DNA of 54,899 nucleotides from Kineococcus sp. TRM81007 (GCF_022669155.1 NZ_JALBVB010000043.1:46847-101745); one strand, 5' to 3'. Shown: positions 43,511 through 52,524, counted from the stretch's first letter. The notes: a model not told the origin generated them from the letters alone. Translations and numbers: made by a program.

Positions 43511-45241
43511 TCAGCCGATGCCGGTGGCCGCGCGGACGTCGTGGCGCACCGCGTCGAGCCGTTCCGCGGCCACCAGCCGCGCCGCGGCGAGGTCGTCGTC
43601 GCCCGCGGCGGCCTCCACGTCCACGACGACCTCGCAGTAGCACTTCAGCTTCGGCTCGGTGCCCGAGGGCCGCACGACGACGCGGGCCCCCTCGGCGGTG
43701 CGCCAGCGCAGCCCGTCGGTGGGCGGCAGCCCGTCCACGCCGTCGCGCAGGTCCTCCACGCTCGCCACGGGCGAGCCGCCCAGCTCGGCGGGCGGCTGCT
43801 CGCGCAGCCGCGCCATCGCCGTGCCGATGAGGGAGAGGTCCTCCACGCGGATCGATACCGGGCCGGTGACGTGCACGCCGTCGCGGCGGGCGACGTCGTC
43901 CAGGACGTCCAGCAGGGTGCGCCCGTCCGCGAGCAGCCGCCGGGCCAGCCGCGCGGTGAGCACGGAGGCGGAGACGCCGTCCTTGTCGCGCACCACCGCG
44001 GGGGCGACGCAGTACCCGATGGCCTCCTCGTAGCCGAAGGAGATCCCGGGGACCCGGGCGATCCACTTGAAACCCGTCAGGGCGGGGGAGAACCGGGCCC
44101 CGTGGGCGGTGGCGATGCGCTCCAGGCCCTGGGAGCTGACCACCGAGCAGGCCAGGACGGCGCCGGGGGCGGCGAGGTGCTCGCCGAGCACCCAGCCCAG
44201 CTCGTCGCCGGACAGCGCCCGCCACGCGGAGCGGTCGCCGCGCTCACCGGTGGGCACCGCGACGCAGGCGCGGTCGGCGTCGGGGTCCACGGCCAGCACC
44301 AGGTCGGCCTCGACACGGGCCGCCAGGTCCAGCGCGAGGTCCAGGGCGCCGGGTTCCTCCGGGTTCGGGAACGCGACCGTGGGGAACGCCGGGTCCGGGT
44401 CCGCCTGCTGCGGCACGGCGTGCACGTCGCCGAAACCGCTGCGGCGCAGCGCCTCCGCGAGCACCTCGCCGCCGACGCCGTGCATCGCCGTGGTGACGAC
44501 GCGCAGCTCGCGCGCCGGTCCCGGGTGCTCCGGCAGCCCCGTGGCGGCCAGGACCGCGTCCAGGTAGTCCGCGAGGACGTCCTCGCCGAGCACCCGCCAG
44601 CCGCCCTCCGCGCGGGGCAGGTCCGCCAGCGGGCCGACCGCGGCGATGGCCGCGGCGATCTCGCCGTCCACCGGCGGAACGATCTGCACGCCCCGGCCGT
44701 CCTCGCCGCCGGCGCGGCCACCCAGGTAGACCTTGTAGCCGTTGTCCTGCGGCGGGTTGTGGCTGGCGGTGACCATGACGCCCGCGTCGGCGTCCAGCGC
44801 GCGCACCGCGAACGCGAGCACCGGGGTGGGCAGCGGCCGCGGCAGCAGCAGCACCTCGCACCCGGCGGCGGTCAGGACCGCCGCGGAGTCGTCGGCGAAC
44901 TCCCGCGAGCGGTTCCGCGCGTCCAGGCCGATCACGACGCGGGGGCGCTCGAAGCGCTGCACCAGCCACGCGCCCAGCCCGGCCGCGGCGCGCTGCACCA
45001 CGGCGCGGTTCATCCGGTGCTCGCCCGCACCCACCGCACCGCGCAGCCCCGCCGTGCCGAACTCCAGCACCCCGGAGAACCGGTCCGCCAGGTCCGCGAC
45101 GGCGCCCGCGTCGCCGCCCTCGGCGCCCGCCAGCACCGCCCGCAGCTCCTCGCGGTCGCGCTCGTCGGGGTCGTCGGCGATCCAGGCGAGGGCGCGCTCG
45201 CGCAGGTCCCCGGGCAGGGCGGTCGGCTCGGTCGTGCTCAC
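43511..45241 (-). CDS. Phosphomannomutase/phosphoglucomutase family protein
   Basis: 576-aa alpha-D-phosphohexomutase of the long (PgcA/PmmB) type. FGTAGLRG near residue 61; phosphoserine loop TASHNPPQDNGYKVY (S160); metal-binding DPDADR; sugar-binding GYEEAIGY; phosphate-binding RPSGTEPK at the C-terminus. In actinobacterial nucleoside loci this family can act on (deoxy)ribose phosphates as well as hexose phosphates, so it may serve either GDP-mannose synthesis with ManC or pentose-1-phosphate isomerisation after DeoA. GTG 45241 with TAGGGT 7 nt upstream (leaderless). Confidence 0.92.
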   Translation of the reverse strand: MSTTEPTALPGDLRERALAWIADDPDERDREELRAVLAGAEGGDAGAVADLADRFSGVLEFGTAGLRGAVGAGEHRMNRAVVQRAAAGLGAWLVQRFERPRVVIGLDARNRSREFADDSAAVLTAAGCEVLLLPRPLPTPVLAFAVRALDADAGVMVTASHNPPQDNGYKVYLGGRAGGEDGRGVQIVPPVDGEIAAAIAAVGPLADLPRAEGGWRVLGEDVLADYLDAVLAATGLPEHPGPARELRVVTTAMHGVGGEVLAEALRRSGFGDVHAVPQQADPDPAFPTVAFPNPEEPGALDLALDLAARVEADLVLAVDPDADRACVAVPTGERGDRSAWRALSGDELGWVLGEHLAAPGAVLACSVVSSQGLERIATAHGARFSPALTGFKWIARVPGISFGYEEAIGYCVAPAVVRDKDGVSASVLTARLARRLLADGRTLLDVLDDVARRDGVHVTGPVSIRVEDLSLIGTAMARLREQPPAELGGSPVASVEDLRDGVDGLPPTDGLRWRTAEGARVVVRPSGTEPKLKCYCEVVVDVEAAAGDDDLAAARLVAAERLDAVRHDVRAATGIG

Positions 45242-45248
45242 GGGCCCG

Positions 45249-45254
45249 ACCCTA
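45249..45254 (-). promoter_or_regulatory. -10-like hexamer of the phosphosugar mutase (leaderless)
   Basis: TAGGGT on the minus strand, 7 nt before the GTG at 45241. Confidence 0.5.
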
Positions 45255-45308
45255 CGACCCGCCGCAGGGGGGTGGCGCGGGCACGCGGTGCCGCGCCAGG
45301 CTGGCCCC

Positions 45309-45464
45309 GTGAGCGACGAGGTGAGCACCCCACCGGCCGCGGTCGCCCGGGGCGACGACGAGCTGCGGGTGCCGTTCTGGATCGTGCTGGCCGGGGTCGG
45401 CGCCGGCGCCGCCTGGGCGCTGGCCGGCGTGGCGCTCGGCGCGCGGTTGGCCCGCCGCCGCTGA
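45309..45464 (+). CDS. Small single-pass membrane protein
   Basis: 51 aa: an acidic N-terminal half, then one membrane segment FWIVLAGVGAGAAWALAGVAL and a basic end (GARLARRR), predicting an N-out/C-in orientation. No recognised family. Support for a real gene: it fills a gap between divergent neighbours, and CAGGCT lies exactly 6 nt before the GTG, the same leaderless layout as add and the PHP gene. A second in-frame GTG 12 nt later is possible. Confidence 0.5.
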   Translation: MSDEVSTPPAAVARGDDELRVPFWIVLAGVGAGAAWALAGVALGARLARRR

Positions 45465-45508
45465 CCGGCGCGGGAACAACCCCCGCCGGTGCCTGGTTCG
45501 CCGCCGGT

Positions 45509-46552
45509 GTGAAGGCGATCGTCTACAGCGAGTCCGGTGGCACCGACGTCCTGCGGCTGGTGGAGCGCCAGGTGCCCGAGCCCGGCCCGGGTGAGGTGCG
45601 CGTGCGCGTGGCCGTCTCCGGGGTCAACCCCACGGACTGGAAGTCGCGCAGCGGCGCCACGGCCGCCGCGCCGGACGGCGAGGTGGTGCCGAACCAGGAC
45701 GGCGCCGGCACCGTGGACGCCGTCGGCGAGGGCGTGAGCGGCCTCGCCCCGGGCCAGAGGGTGTGGGTCTACATGGCCGCGCAGGGCCGCCCCACCGGCA
45801 CCGCGCAGGAGGTCACCGTGCTGCCCGCCGAGCGGGTGCTGCCGCTGCCCGACGGTGTGCCCTTCGACGCCGGTGCCGCCCTGGGCGTGCCGGCCGTCAC
45901 CGCCCACCGCACCCTCACCGTCGCCGAGGACGGCCCCCGCCGCCTGGGCCCCGGTGCCCTGGCCGGGCGCACCGTGCTCGTCGCCGGCGGCGCGGGCGCC
46001 GTCGGGCACGCCGCGATCCAGCTCGCCCGCTGGGCCGGTGCCACCGTGGTCGCCACCGTCAGCGGCCCGGAGAAGGCCCGCCTGGCCAGCGCCGCGGGAG
46101 CCCACCACGTCGTGAACTACCGCGACGCCGACGCCGCCGAGCAGGTGCGCCGCGCGGCCCCCGACGGCGTCGACCAGGTCGTCGAGCTGGCGCTGGGCGC
46201 GAACCTGGAGCTGGACCTGGCCGTGGTGCGCCCGGGCGCGAGCATCGCCGTGTACGCCAACGACGGCGGCGTCCCCGTGGAGCTGGACGTGCGCCCCAAC
46301 ATGGTGCTGAACACCCGCTTCCAGTTCGTCCTCATGTACACGATGGGGCAGCACAACCTCGACGCCGCCGCCCAGGACGTCACCGCCGCGCTGCGCGACG
46401 GCGCGCTGCCGGTGGGCGAGGAGCACGGCCTGCCGCTGACCCGGTTCCCGCTGGAGCGCACCGCCGACGCGCACGCCGCCGTGGAGGCCGGCACCGTCGG
46501 CAAGGTGCTGATCGACGTGGGGCAGGACGCGGCGGGCCCGGCCGGCGCGTGA
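45509..46552 (+). CDS. NADPH:quinone reductase-like zinc-independent dehydrogenase
   Basis: 347-aa medium-chain dehydrogenase/reductase of the quinone oxidoreductase (QOR) group. KAIVYSESGGTDVLRLVE start, VSGVNPTDWKSRSG, the GAGAVGHAAIQLARWAGA nucleotide fold, and KVLIDVG at the end. No zinc-binding cysteines, as expected. GTG 45509 was chosen from the conserved start of the fold; no clear ribosome site. Its stop overlaps the kinase gene (GTGA). Confidence 0.9.
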   Translation: MKAIVYSESGGTDVLRLVERQVPEPGPGEVRVRVAVSGVNPTDWKSRSGATAAAPDGEVVPNQDGAGTVDAVGEGVSGLAPGQRVWVYMAAQGRPTGTAQEVTVLPAERVLPLPDGVPFDAGAALGVPAVTAHRTLTVAEDGPRRLGPGALAGRTVLVAGGAGAVGHAAIQLARWAGATVVATVSGPEKARLASAAGAHHVVNYRDADAAEQVRRAAPDGVDQVVELALGANLELDLAVVRPGASIAVYANDGGVPVELDVRPNMVLNTRFQFVLMYTMGQHNLDAAAQDVTAALRDGALPVGEEHGLPLTRFPLERTADAHAAVEAGTVGKVLIDVGQDAAGPAGA

Positions 46553-47205
46553 GCACCGCGCCCGCGTTCGGCGACCTCGTCCGCCGCGCCCTGGCCCTGC
46601 CGGGGGACCGGGTGCTGCTGGGGCTGGCGGGGCCGCCGGGCGCGGGCAAGACCACGCTCGCGCGCGCCCTCGTCGCCGCCGTGCGCGAAGCCGCCGGTGA
46701 CGAGAGCGCCGCGCAGCACGTGCCGATGGACGGCTTCCACCTGGCGGACGTGGAGCTGGACCGGCTGGGCCGGCGCGGGCGCAAGGGCGCCCCGGACACC
46801 TTCGACGTCGCCGGGTACGCCGCGCTGCTGCGCCGGCTGCGCGGGCAGGGCGCCGGGGAGGTCGTCTACGCCCCGGCGTTCGACCGCGAGATCGAGCAGC
46901 CGGTGGCCGGCAGCGTGCCCGTGCACCCCGGCACCCGGCTCGTCGTCAGCGAGGGCAACTACCTGCTGCTGGACGGACCCTGGGCGGGCGTGCGGGAGCT
47001 GTTCGGCGAGGTGTGGTTCGTCGCCGGCGACGCCGCGCAGCGCACCGGGCGCCTGGTGCGCCGGCACGTGGAGTTCGGCAAGGAGCCGGACGCCGCGCGG
47101 GCGTGGGTGGCGGCGGTCGACGCGCCGAACGCCGACCTCGTGGACGCCACCGCCTCCCGCGCCGACCTGGTGCTCACCGGGGACCTCGACCTGCCCACCA
47201 CCTGA
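46549..47205 (+). CDS. Nucleoside/nucleotide kinase-family P-loop protein
   Basis: 218-aa P-loop kinase of the uridine kinase/pantothenate kinase/YggC group. Walker A GPPGAGKTTLA, the substrate motif MDGFHLAD, and EGNYLLLD with VWFVAGD afterward are typical. The substrate may be a nucleoside, sugar or pantothenate-like compound; the nearby nucleoside genes favour a nucleoside or pentose. Translationally coupled to the quinone reductase (GTGA). Confidence 0.85.
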   Translation: MSTAPAFGDLVRRALALPGDRVLLGLAGPPGAGKTTLARALVAAVREAAGDESAAQHVPMDGFHLADVELDRLGRRGRKGAPDTFDVAGYAALLRRLRGQGAGEVVYAPAFDREIEQPVAGSVPVHPGTRLVVSEGNYLLLDGPWAGVRELFGEVWFVAGDAAQRTGRLVRRHVEFGKEPDAARAWVAAVDAPNADLVDATASRADLVLTGDLDLPTT

Positions 47206-47237
47206 CACCCGCCGGGGGCCGGGAGAGGATGGGCCGC

Positions 47238-48305
47238 GTGCCGCGCATCCCCGTCGTCGTCCTCGCCGGCTTCCTCGGCGCCGGCAAGACCACCGTCCTG
47301 AACCAGCTGCTGCGCTCGGCCGCCGAGGTGCGCCTCGGCGTCGTCGTCAACGACTTCGGCGCCATCGGGGTGGACGCCCTGCTGGTGGCCGGGCTCGCCG
47401 ACGACACCGTCTCGCTGGAGAACGGCTGCCTGTGCTGCAGCACCGAGGACGGCAGCGTGGAGGAGCTGCTGGCGCGCCTGGCGGCACCCCGGGGCGGTGA
47501 GGTCCTCGACGCGATCCTCATCGAGGCCAGCGGCGTCGCCGAGCCGGCGGCGATGGTGCGCCGGGTGCTGCTCAGCGGCGTCGAGGGCATCGAGTACGGC
47601 GGCCTGGTGGTGGTCGTGGACGCCGTGGAGTTCGAGGCGACGAGTTCGCGCCACCCCGCGCTCGGCGACCACGTCGCGATGGCCGACGTGGTGCTGCTGA
47701 CCAAGACCGACCTCGTGGGGGAGGCGGAGCTCGCGCGGGTCGCCGCGCACTGCCGGGAGCTGAACCCGTGGGCGCCCGTGGTGCCCGCCGCGCAGGGGCG
47801 CGTGGATGCCCGGCTGCTGTTCGACGAGCGGCCCGCGGTGCAGCGCCAGCTGACGCTGGGGGAGGCGGTGGCCGAGGAGCACGGCGACCACCTCCACACC
47901 GCGTACGAGACCGTGGAGTTCACCAGCGACGAGCCCCTCGACCCGCGCGCGTTCGTGCGCTTCCTGGACGGGCGGCCCTCGGGGGTCTTCCGCATCAAGG
48001 GCTTTGTGCGCTTCGCCGCGCCCTCGCACCCGCAGCGGTTCGTGCTGCACACCGTCGGCGCGGCCGTGCGCTTCGAGCGCACGGCCTGGCCGCGGGGTTC
48101 GGCGGGCCGCACGGAACTCGTCCTCATCGGCGCCGGGATCGACGAGGCGGCGCTGCAGGGGGACCTGCGAGCCTGCGTGGCGGGCGGTCCGGTGGCGGAC
48201 GAGGAGATGGCGATGATGGGCGTGCTGCGCAACACCGAGGGCGTCGACACCGAAGGTGTCGACGGCGCCGGTGCCGAGGACCCGGACGGCGGCGGGGCGG
48301 GCTGA
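47238..48305 (+). CDS. COG0523/CobW-family GTP-dependent metallochaperone
   Basis: 355-aa G3E GTPase. Walker A GFLGAGKTTVLN, the metal-binding ENGCLCC (C64, C66, C67), EASGVAEP, and KTDL guanine recognition. The C-terminal CobW domain includes the His-containing EEHGDHLHT linker and FRIKGFVRF. The family delivers zinc or cobalt to target enzymes. GTG 47238 has GAGAGG about 9 nt upstream; ATG 47229 is an alternative. The tail has a 15-bp repeat giving TEGVDTEGVD. No zinc-regulator box was seen. Confidence 0.9.
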   Translation: MPRIPVVVLAGFLGAGKTTVLNQLLRSAAEVRLGVVVNDFGAIGVDALLVAGLADDTVSLENGCLCCSTEDGSVEELLARLAAPRGGEVLDAILIEASGVAEPAAMVRRVLLSGVEGIEYGGLVVVVDAVEFEATSSRHPALGDHVAMADVVLLTKTDLVGEAELARVAAHCRELNPWAPVVPAAQGRVDARLLFDERPAVQRQLTLGEAVAEEHGDHLHTAYETVEFTSDEPLDPRAFVRFLDGRPSGVFRIKGFVRFAAPSHPQRFVLHTVGAAVRFERTAWPRGSAGRTELVLIGAGIDEAALQGDLRACVAGGPVADEEMAMMGVLRNTEGVDTEGVDGAGAEDPDGGGAG

Positions 48306-48315
48306 CGCGGGCGCG

Positions 48316-49965
48316 TCAGCACAGCAGGTCCCGGCGCCGGTACCCCGCTGCGCCGACGACGGCGAGCAGCACCGCCACGAGCGTCATCACCAGCGCGGCG
48401 GCCGTGCCGGCGGGTTCCAGCGGCACGAGCGCCAGGTGCGCGAACGGCGAGACCTCCCGCACCCACGCGGGGGCGCCGGTGCTGTCGGCGAGGATCTGCA
48501 GGAGGAAACCCCCGACCGCGGGCAGCGAGCCCACCAGGGCGGTGGCCGACGGCAGCCACCCGGCGGCGAGCACCGCCGCTCCCAGGCAGAGCAGCGCCAC
48601 CGGTGCCGTGCTCCACGTGCCGCGCAGCGCGTCCGCGAGCGGGAGGCCGCCCCCGGCGGCGGTGCCGCACCAGGTGGCGAACGCCGCCACGGACAGCAGG
48701 GTGAGGACCCCAGCGGCCGTCACCGCGGCCTCGGTCCCCAGCAGGCGCAGGCGACCCACCGGCCCGGCCGCCGGCAGCGCCAGGCGGCGGTCCGACTCCG
48801 CCGCCACGAGCGCCGCGATCCGCACCGCGGCGAACACGCCGACCGGGACGGGCAGCAGCGAGAACACCGTCGCGGTGAAACCCCGCACGCTGTCCAGCGC
48901 CGCGAAACCCGCCTGCCCGGCCAGGTCGCTCACGGCCGCGTCCTGCGCCAGGAACTCCGTTAGGGCGACCGCGGTGGTGCCGATGAGCAGGTAGTAGGCG
49001 CCGATCCCCGTGGACCACCCCGCCACCGGCCGCAGGGCACGGCGCACCGCGAAACCCCCCACCGAGCCCAGCAGCGCCGTGCGGGCCCGCCGGTGCGCGG
49101 GGCGTGCGAGCAGGCCCGAACCCACGTCCCGCCGGCCGGCCAGGACCAGCGCCACCGCGGCGAGCGCCGCCGCCGCCGCGAGCAGCAGCAGGACGGGCAG
49201 CACCCGGTCCTGCGCGTACGGCCGGCTCAGCCCCAGCAGCCCGAACGGCGAGGCCCAGCGCAACCCCTGCCACCCGGGCACCCCGTCGGCGACGGACCGG
49301 GTCAGCAGACCCGCGCCGAGGGCCGCGACGGCCGCACCGGTGGCGGCCGAGCGGGTGCCGAGGACCTGCGCGGCCAGCGCGGCGACGGCCGCGGAGAACA
49401 GCCCGAGGGCGGCGATCCCGGCGCCGTGGACGGCGGCGCCGCCCGTCGGGGTCCCGGCGAGGACGAGGGCCGCCGCGAGGGCCGCACCCGTGGCGGTCAC
49501 CACTGCCGCCACCGCGAGCAGTTGCCGGCCCACGGCCGTGCGCAGCCGCACCGGGCCGGCCAGCAGCAGGTTCCAGCGGCCCGCCTCCTCCTCCCCGCGG
49601 GTGGTGCGGGTGGTCGCCAGCGCGGCCCACGCACCGACCAGGACGGCGACGGGGGTGCCCGAGCGCCACACGGTGAAGCCGCCGGCGGTCTCCAGCGCGA
49701 CGGGCTCCCCGAACAGGGTGCGCACCGCCGGGTTCTGCGCGACGGCCAGCAGGCCGGCGAGGGTCGCGGGGTCGGCGGCCAGGGCGTCGAAGCTCGCCGC
49801 GACGGTCGCCGTCAGGGCGACGGCGACGAGCAGGGTCGCCAGCCCGCCGCGTCGCACCTGGCGCAGCGCCAGGCGCCCCACGGCCCGGCCGGTGCCCGGC
49901 GCGGCGGCCGGGACGGCGGGGACGTCCGGGACCCGCGCGGGTGCGGGGGAGGTGCGCGTGCTCAC
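48316..49965 (-). CDS. ABC exporter permease (polyketide-antibiotic exporter type)
   Basis: 549-aa membrane protein with about 12 segments, matching the large ABC-2 permeases annotated as exporters of polyketide antibiotics (COG3559). The features TTRTTRGEEEAGRWNLLLAGPV and VSPFAHLALVP are characteristic. The GTG lies in the GTGA overlap with the ATPase gene. It forms an exporter with that ATPase. No TetR regulator is next to it. Substrate unknown; self-resistance or lipid export are possibilities. Confidence 0.88.
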   Translation of the reverse strand: MSTRTSPAPARVPDVPAVPAAAPGTGRAVGRLALRQVRRGGLATLLVAVALTATVAASFDALAADPATLAGLLAVAQNPAVRTLFGEPVALETAGGFTVWRSGTPVAVLVGAWAALATTRTTRGEEEAGRWNLLLAGPVRLRTAVGRQLLAVAAVVTATGAALAAALVLAGTPTGGAAVHGAGIAALGLFSAAVAALAAQVLGTRSAATGAAVAALGAGLLTRSVADGVPGWQGLRWASPFGLLGLSRPYAQDRVLPVLLLLAAAAALAAVALVLAGRRDVGSGLLARPAHRRARTALLGSVGGFAVRRALRPVAGWSTGIGAYYLLIGTTAVALTEFLAQDAAVSDLAGQAGFAALDSVRGFTATVFSLLPVPVGVFAAVRIAALVAAESDRRLALPAAGPVGRLRLLGTEAAVTAAGVLTLLSVAAFATWCGTAAGGGLPLADALRGTWSTAPVALLCLGAAVLAAGWLPSATALVGSLPAVGGFLLQILADSTGAPAWVREVSPFAHLALVPLEPAGTAAALVMTLVAVLLAVVGAAGYRRRDLLC

Positions 49966-50855
49966 CGCACCGCTCCTTCCCCGTAGTGGTCCAGGAAGAC
50001 CTCCTCCAGGCGGGGTTCGCGCACGCTGAGCGCGGTGACCCCCGCCGCGGCGAGCTGACCCAGCACGGGGCCGGGCGAGCCGGTGAGCGAGAACCGCAGC
50101 CGCCCCTCGCCGGTGCTCTCCACCCCCTCCACGCCGGGCACCGCCTCCAGGCGCGGCGGTTCCCCCGTGAACGTGACGGTCACCTCGCTGCGGTGCAGGC
50201 GGCGCAGCTCCGGCACGCCGGCGACCTCCACGAGGCGGCCGGCGCGCAGGATGCCGACGCGGTCGCACACCGCCTCCACCTCGGCGAGCTGGTGGGAGCA
50301 CAGGAACACCGTCCGCCCCTGCTCCCGGGCCTCGACGACGGCGCGGCGGAACTCCCGCTCCACCAGCGGGTCCAGGCCGCTGGTCGGCTCGTCCAGCACG
50401 AGCAGCGGTGCCCGGCTGGCGAAGGCCGCCACCAGCGCGACCTTCTGCCGGTTCCCGCTGGAGTACGTGCGGGCGGGTTTCGAGGGGTCCAGGCCGAACC
50501 GCTCGACGAGCTCGTCGCGGCGCGCGGTGTCGGTGCCGGCCCCGGTGGCGGCCAGCAGGTGCAGCACCTCGGCCCCGGTCAGCTTCGGCCACAGCGCCAC
50601 GTCGGCGGGCACGTGCGCCAGCAGCCGGTGCGCGCGGGCGACGTCGGACGCGTCGACGCCGAACACCTCCGCGCGCCCGGCCGTGGGCCGGGCGAAACCC
50701 AGCAGCAGGCGGATCGTGGTGGACTTCCCCGCGCCGTTCGGGCCGAGGAAACCGAACACCTCTCCGACGGGGACGTCCAGGGACAGGTCGTCGAGGGCCG
50801 TCGTCCGGCCGTAGCGCTTGGTGAGGCCGACGGCGCGCAGCGCTGGTCCGCTCAT
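49962..50855 (-). CDS. ABC exporter ATP-binding protein
   Basis: 297-aa ATPase. Walker A GPNGAGKST, a signature that reads YSSGNRQKV (a variant of LSGGQ seen in this exporter family), Walker B LLVLDEPTSGLDP, and H-loop SHQ. A C-terminal accessory domain of about 80 residues ends LEEVFLDHYG, typical of drug exporters. ATG 50855 was chosen from the start of the fold, with GAAGGG about 9 nt upstream. Confidence 0.92.
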   Translation of the reverse strand: MSGPALRAVGLTKRYGRTTALDDLSLDVPVGEVFGFLGPNGAGKSTTIRLLLGFARPTAGRAEVFGVDASDVARAHRLLAHVPADVALWPKLTGAEVLHLLAATGAGTDTARRDELVERFGLDPSKPARTYSSGNRQKVALVAAFASRAPLLVLDEPTSGLDPLVEREFRRAVVEAREQGRTVFLCSHQLAEVEAVCDRVGILRAGRLVEVAGVPELRRLHRSEVTVTFTGEPPRLEAVPGVEGVESTGEGRLRFSLTGSPGPVLGQLAAAGVTALSVREPRLEEVFLDHYGEGAVR

Positions 50856-50953
50856 GGTGGGGAACCCTTCCGGTCGTCGCCGATCTGACCGCCGACCAGA
50901 CTTCCCGGCACACCGAGGAGGAGCGTACGCCGATCGCACGGCCCGGGACAGGG

Positions 50954-50983
50954 GATTCCCACGCGTCGTCGCTGTGGCAGGGT
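50954..50983 (+). promoter_or_regulatory. Candidate promoter of the DapA-like gene
   Basis: GATTCCC (50954-50960), 14 nt, TGGCAGGGT (50975-50983), 6 nt before the GTG. Mirrors the block before the PHP gene. Confidence 0.4.
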
Positions 50984-50989
50984 CCCGGT

Positions 50990-51907
50990 GTGCAGAAGAA
51001 CCCGCAGCAGGGTGCGTCCCGGCCGTTCACCGGGCTGGTCGCCTACCCGCCCACCCCCTTCGACGCGTCCGGTGCGGTGGACACCGCGGCGCTGCGCGAC
51101 CTGGTGACCCGTCCGGCCGCCGGTGGCGCCGACGCCGTCGCCGTGCTCGGGACCTCCGGCTCGGGGGTGTACCTCGACGCGGACGAGAGGCGCGCCGTCG
51201 TACGGCACGCCGCGCAGGCGCTGCGGGGTTCGGGGGTTCCCCTGTACGCGGCGGTCAGCGCCCTGTCGACCCGGGACGCGGTGGCCGCCGCCCGCGACGC
51301 CGTGGACGCCGGCGCCGACGGGGTCCTCGTCTCGCCGGTGGGGTACGTGCCCCTCACCGACGAGGAGGTGGTGCCGCACGTCGCGGCGGTGGCCGCTGCG
51401 GCAGGGGTCCCGGTGTGCTTCTACAACAACCCGACCACCACCCGCTACGACGTGACGCTGCCGGTGCTGCGGGAACTGGCGGGTGCCGGTGCGGTGGCCG
51501 CCGTGAAGGACACCGCCGCCGGCCCGGAGCAGTGGCGCGAGCGCCTGGCGGGCTACCGGGACGCGGGGCTGCCGTGCGCCGTGGGGCTGAGCCGGGACGT
51601 GCTGCTGCTGGGGGCCGGCAGCGCTGCGGACGCCTGGCACTCCGGCGTCGCGGCGCTGCTGCCCACCGCCTACGCGCGCTCGCGCGCGGCCGTGGTCGCC
51701 GGGGACGGGCCGGAGGTCGACCGGTGGACGGGGTTCTTGCGGCCCGTCGTCGAGGAGCTGGCGCGGCTGCGCCCGATCGCCGGTCTGCACGCCCTCGCGG
51801 CTGCGCTGGGCGTGCCGGCGGGGGCGCCGCGCGCACCCCTGCGCCCCGCCCCGGACGCTGCGGTGAGCCGGTTCCGCGAGCTGGTGGCGGCCCCGGCGGC
51901 GGGGTGA
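50990..51907 (+). CDS. DapA/NanA-family aldolase
   Basis: 305-aa class I aldolase-fold protein of the dihydrodipicolinate synthase / N-acetylneuraminate lyase family. The Schiff-base lysine is in AAVKDT, the catalytic tyrosine in FYNNP, and the phosphate/carboxylate loop reads GTSGSG (usually GTTGE). It is probably not the housekeeping DapA because the threonine-glutamate of that loop is changed; a 2-keto-3-deoxy sugar acid or other lyase is plausible. GTG with a leaderless-type CAGGGT 6 nt upstream. Confidence 0.85.
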   Translation: MQKNPQQGASRPFTGLVAYPPTPFDASGAVDTAALRDLVTRPAAGGADAVAVLGTSGSGVYLDADERRAVVRHAAQALRGSGVPLYAAVSALSTRDAVAAARDAVDAGADGVLVSPVGYVPLTDEEVVPHVAAVAAAAGVPVCFYNNPTTTRYDVTLPVLRELAGAGAVAAVKDTAAGPEQWRERLAGYRDAGLPCAVGLSRDVLLLGAGSAADAWHSGVAALLPTAYARSRAAVVAGDGPEVDRWTGFLRPVVEELARLRPIAGLHALAAALGVPAGAPRAPLRPAPDAAVSRFRELVAAPAAG

Positions 51908-51949
51908 CCCCGCTCGCCCCGCTCCCGGGCGGCCTGTGAGGCTGCGCGG

Positions 51950-52504
51950 GTGGGCAGCGCAGCGCAGGACCGGGCCGGGGTGGGGTTCCGCTGGGCGAGC
52001 GCGCCCGGTCAGGTGGGAGCTCCGGAGCGTCGGCGCCTGCTGGAGTGCTGGGTGGAGGTCAGCAACGCCGGTGGTGCGGTCGGCTTCCCCCGGCTGCCGG
52101 TGGACGAGGCCCGGGTCGGCCCGGTGCTCGACGAGCTGCTGGCCGGGCTGGGACCGCACCGGAGCCTGCTGCGCGCCCTGGACGGCGCGGAGCTGCTCGG
52201 CTGGCTCGCGCTGGACGTGCCGGACTCCGAGGTCACCGGCCACCGGGGACGGGTCTCACGGGTGCAGACGGCGCTGCCGGCCCGCGGGCGCGGGGTCGGC
52301 AGGGCGCTGATGGCCGAGGTCGCCCGGCACGCCCGCGACGACCTCGGCCTGGACCACCTCGTGCTGGAGGTGCGCGGCGGCGCCGGGACCGAGCCGTTCT
52401 ACGAGCGGCTCGGGTGGGTCCGGCACGGCCGGCACCCGCGGGCGCTGCGCATGCCCGACGGGTCGCTGCGCGACGAGCTGCACCTGCACCTGCCGCTGCG
52501 CTGA
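51950..52504 (+). CDS. GNAT-family N-acetyltransferase
   Basis: 184-aa GNAT protein. The acetyl-CoA loop is ARGRGVGRALMAEVARHA; LEVRGGAGTEPFYERLGWVRHG is motif B. Substrate unknown. GTG 51950 has GAGG about 9 nt upstream; the same bases form GAGGCT 6 nt before the start, matching the leaderless spacing seen elsewhere. It may follow the DapA-like gene in one transcript (42-nt gap). Confidence 0.85.
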   Translation: MGSAAQDRAGVGFRWASAPGQVGAPERRRLLECWVEVSNAGGAVGFPRLPVDEARVGPVLDELLAGLGPHRSLLRALDGAELLGWLALDVPDSEVTGHRGRVSRVQTALPARGRGVGRALMAEVARHARDDLGLDHLVLEVRGGAGTEPFYERLGWVRHGRHPRALRMPDGSLRDELHLHLPLR

Positions 52505-52524
52505 ACCGCGCAGCCCCGCACCGC

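Noticed and set aside
50882-50905. Possible TetR operator upstream of the exporter ATPase
   Set aside because: TCTG...CAGA ends match but the inner positions do not pair, so the palindrome is too weak.
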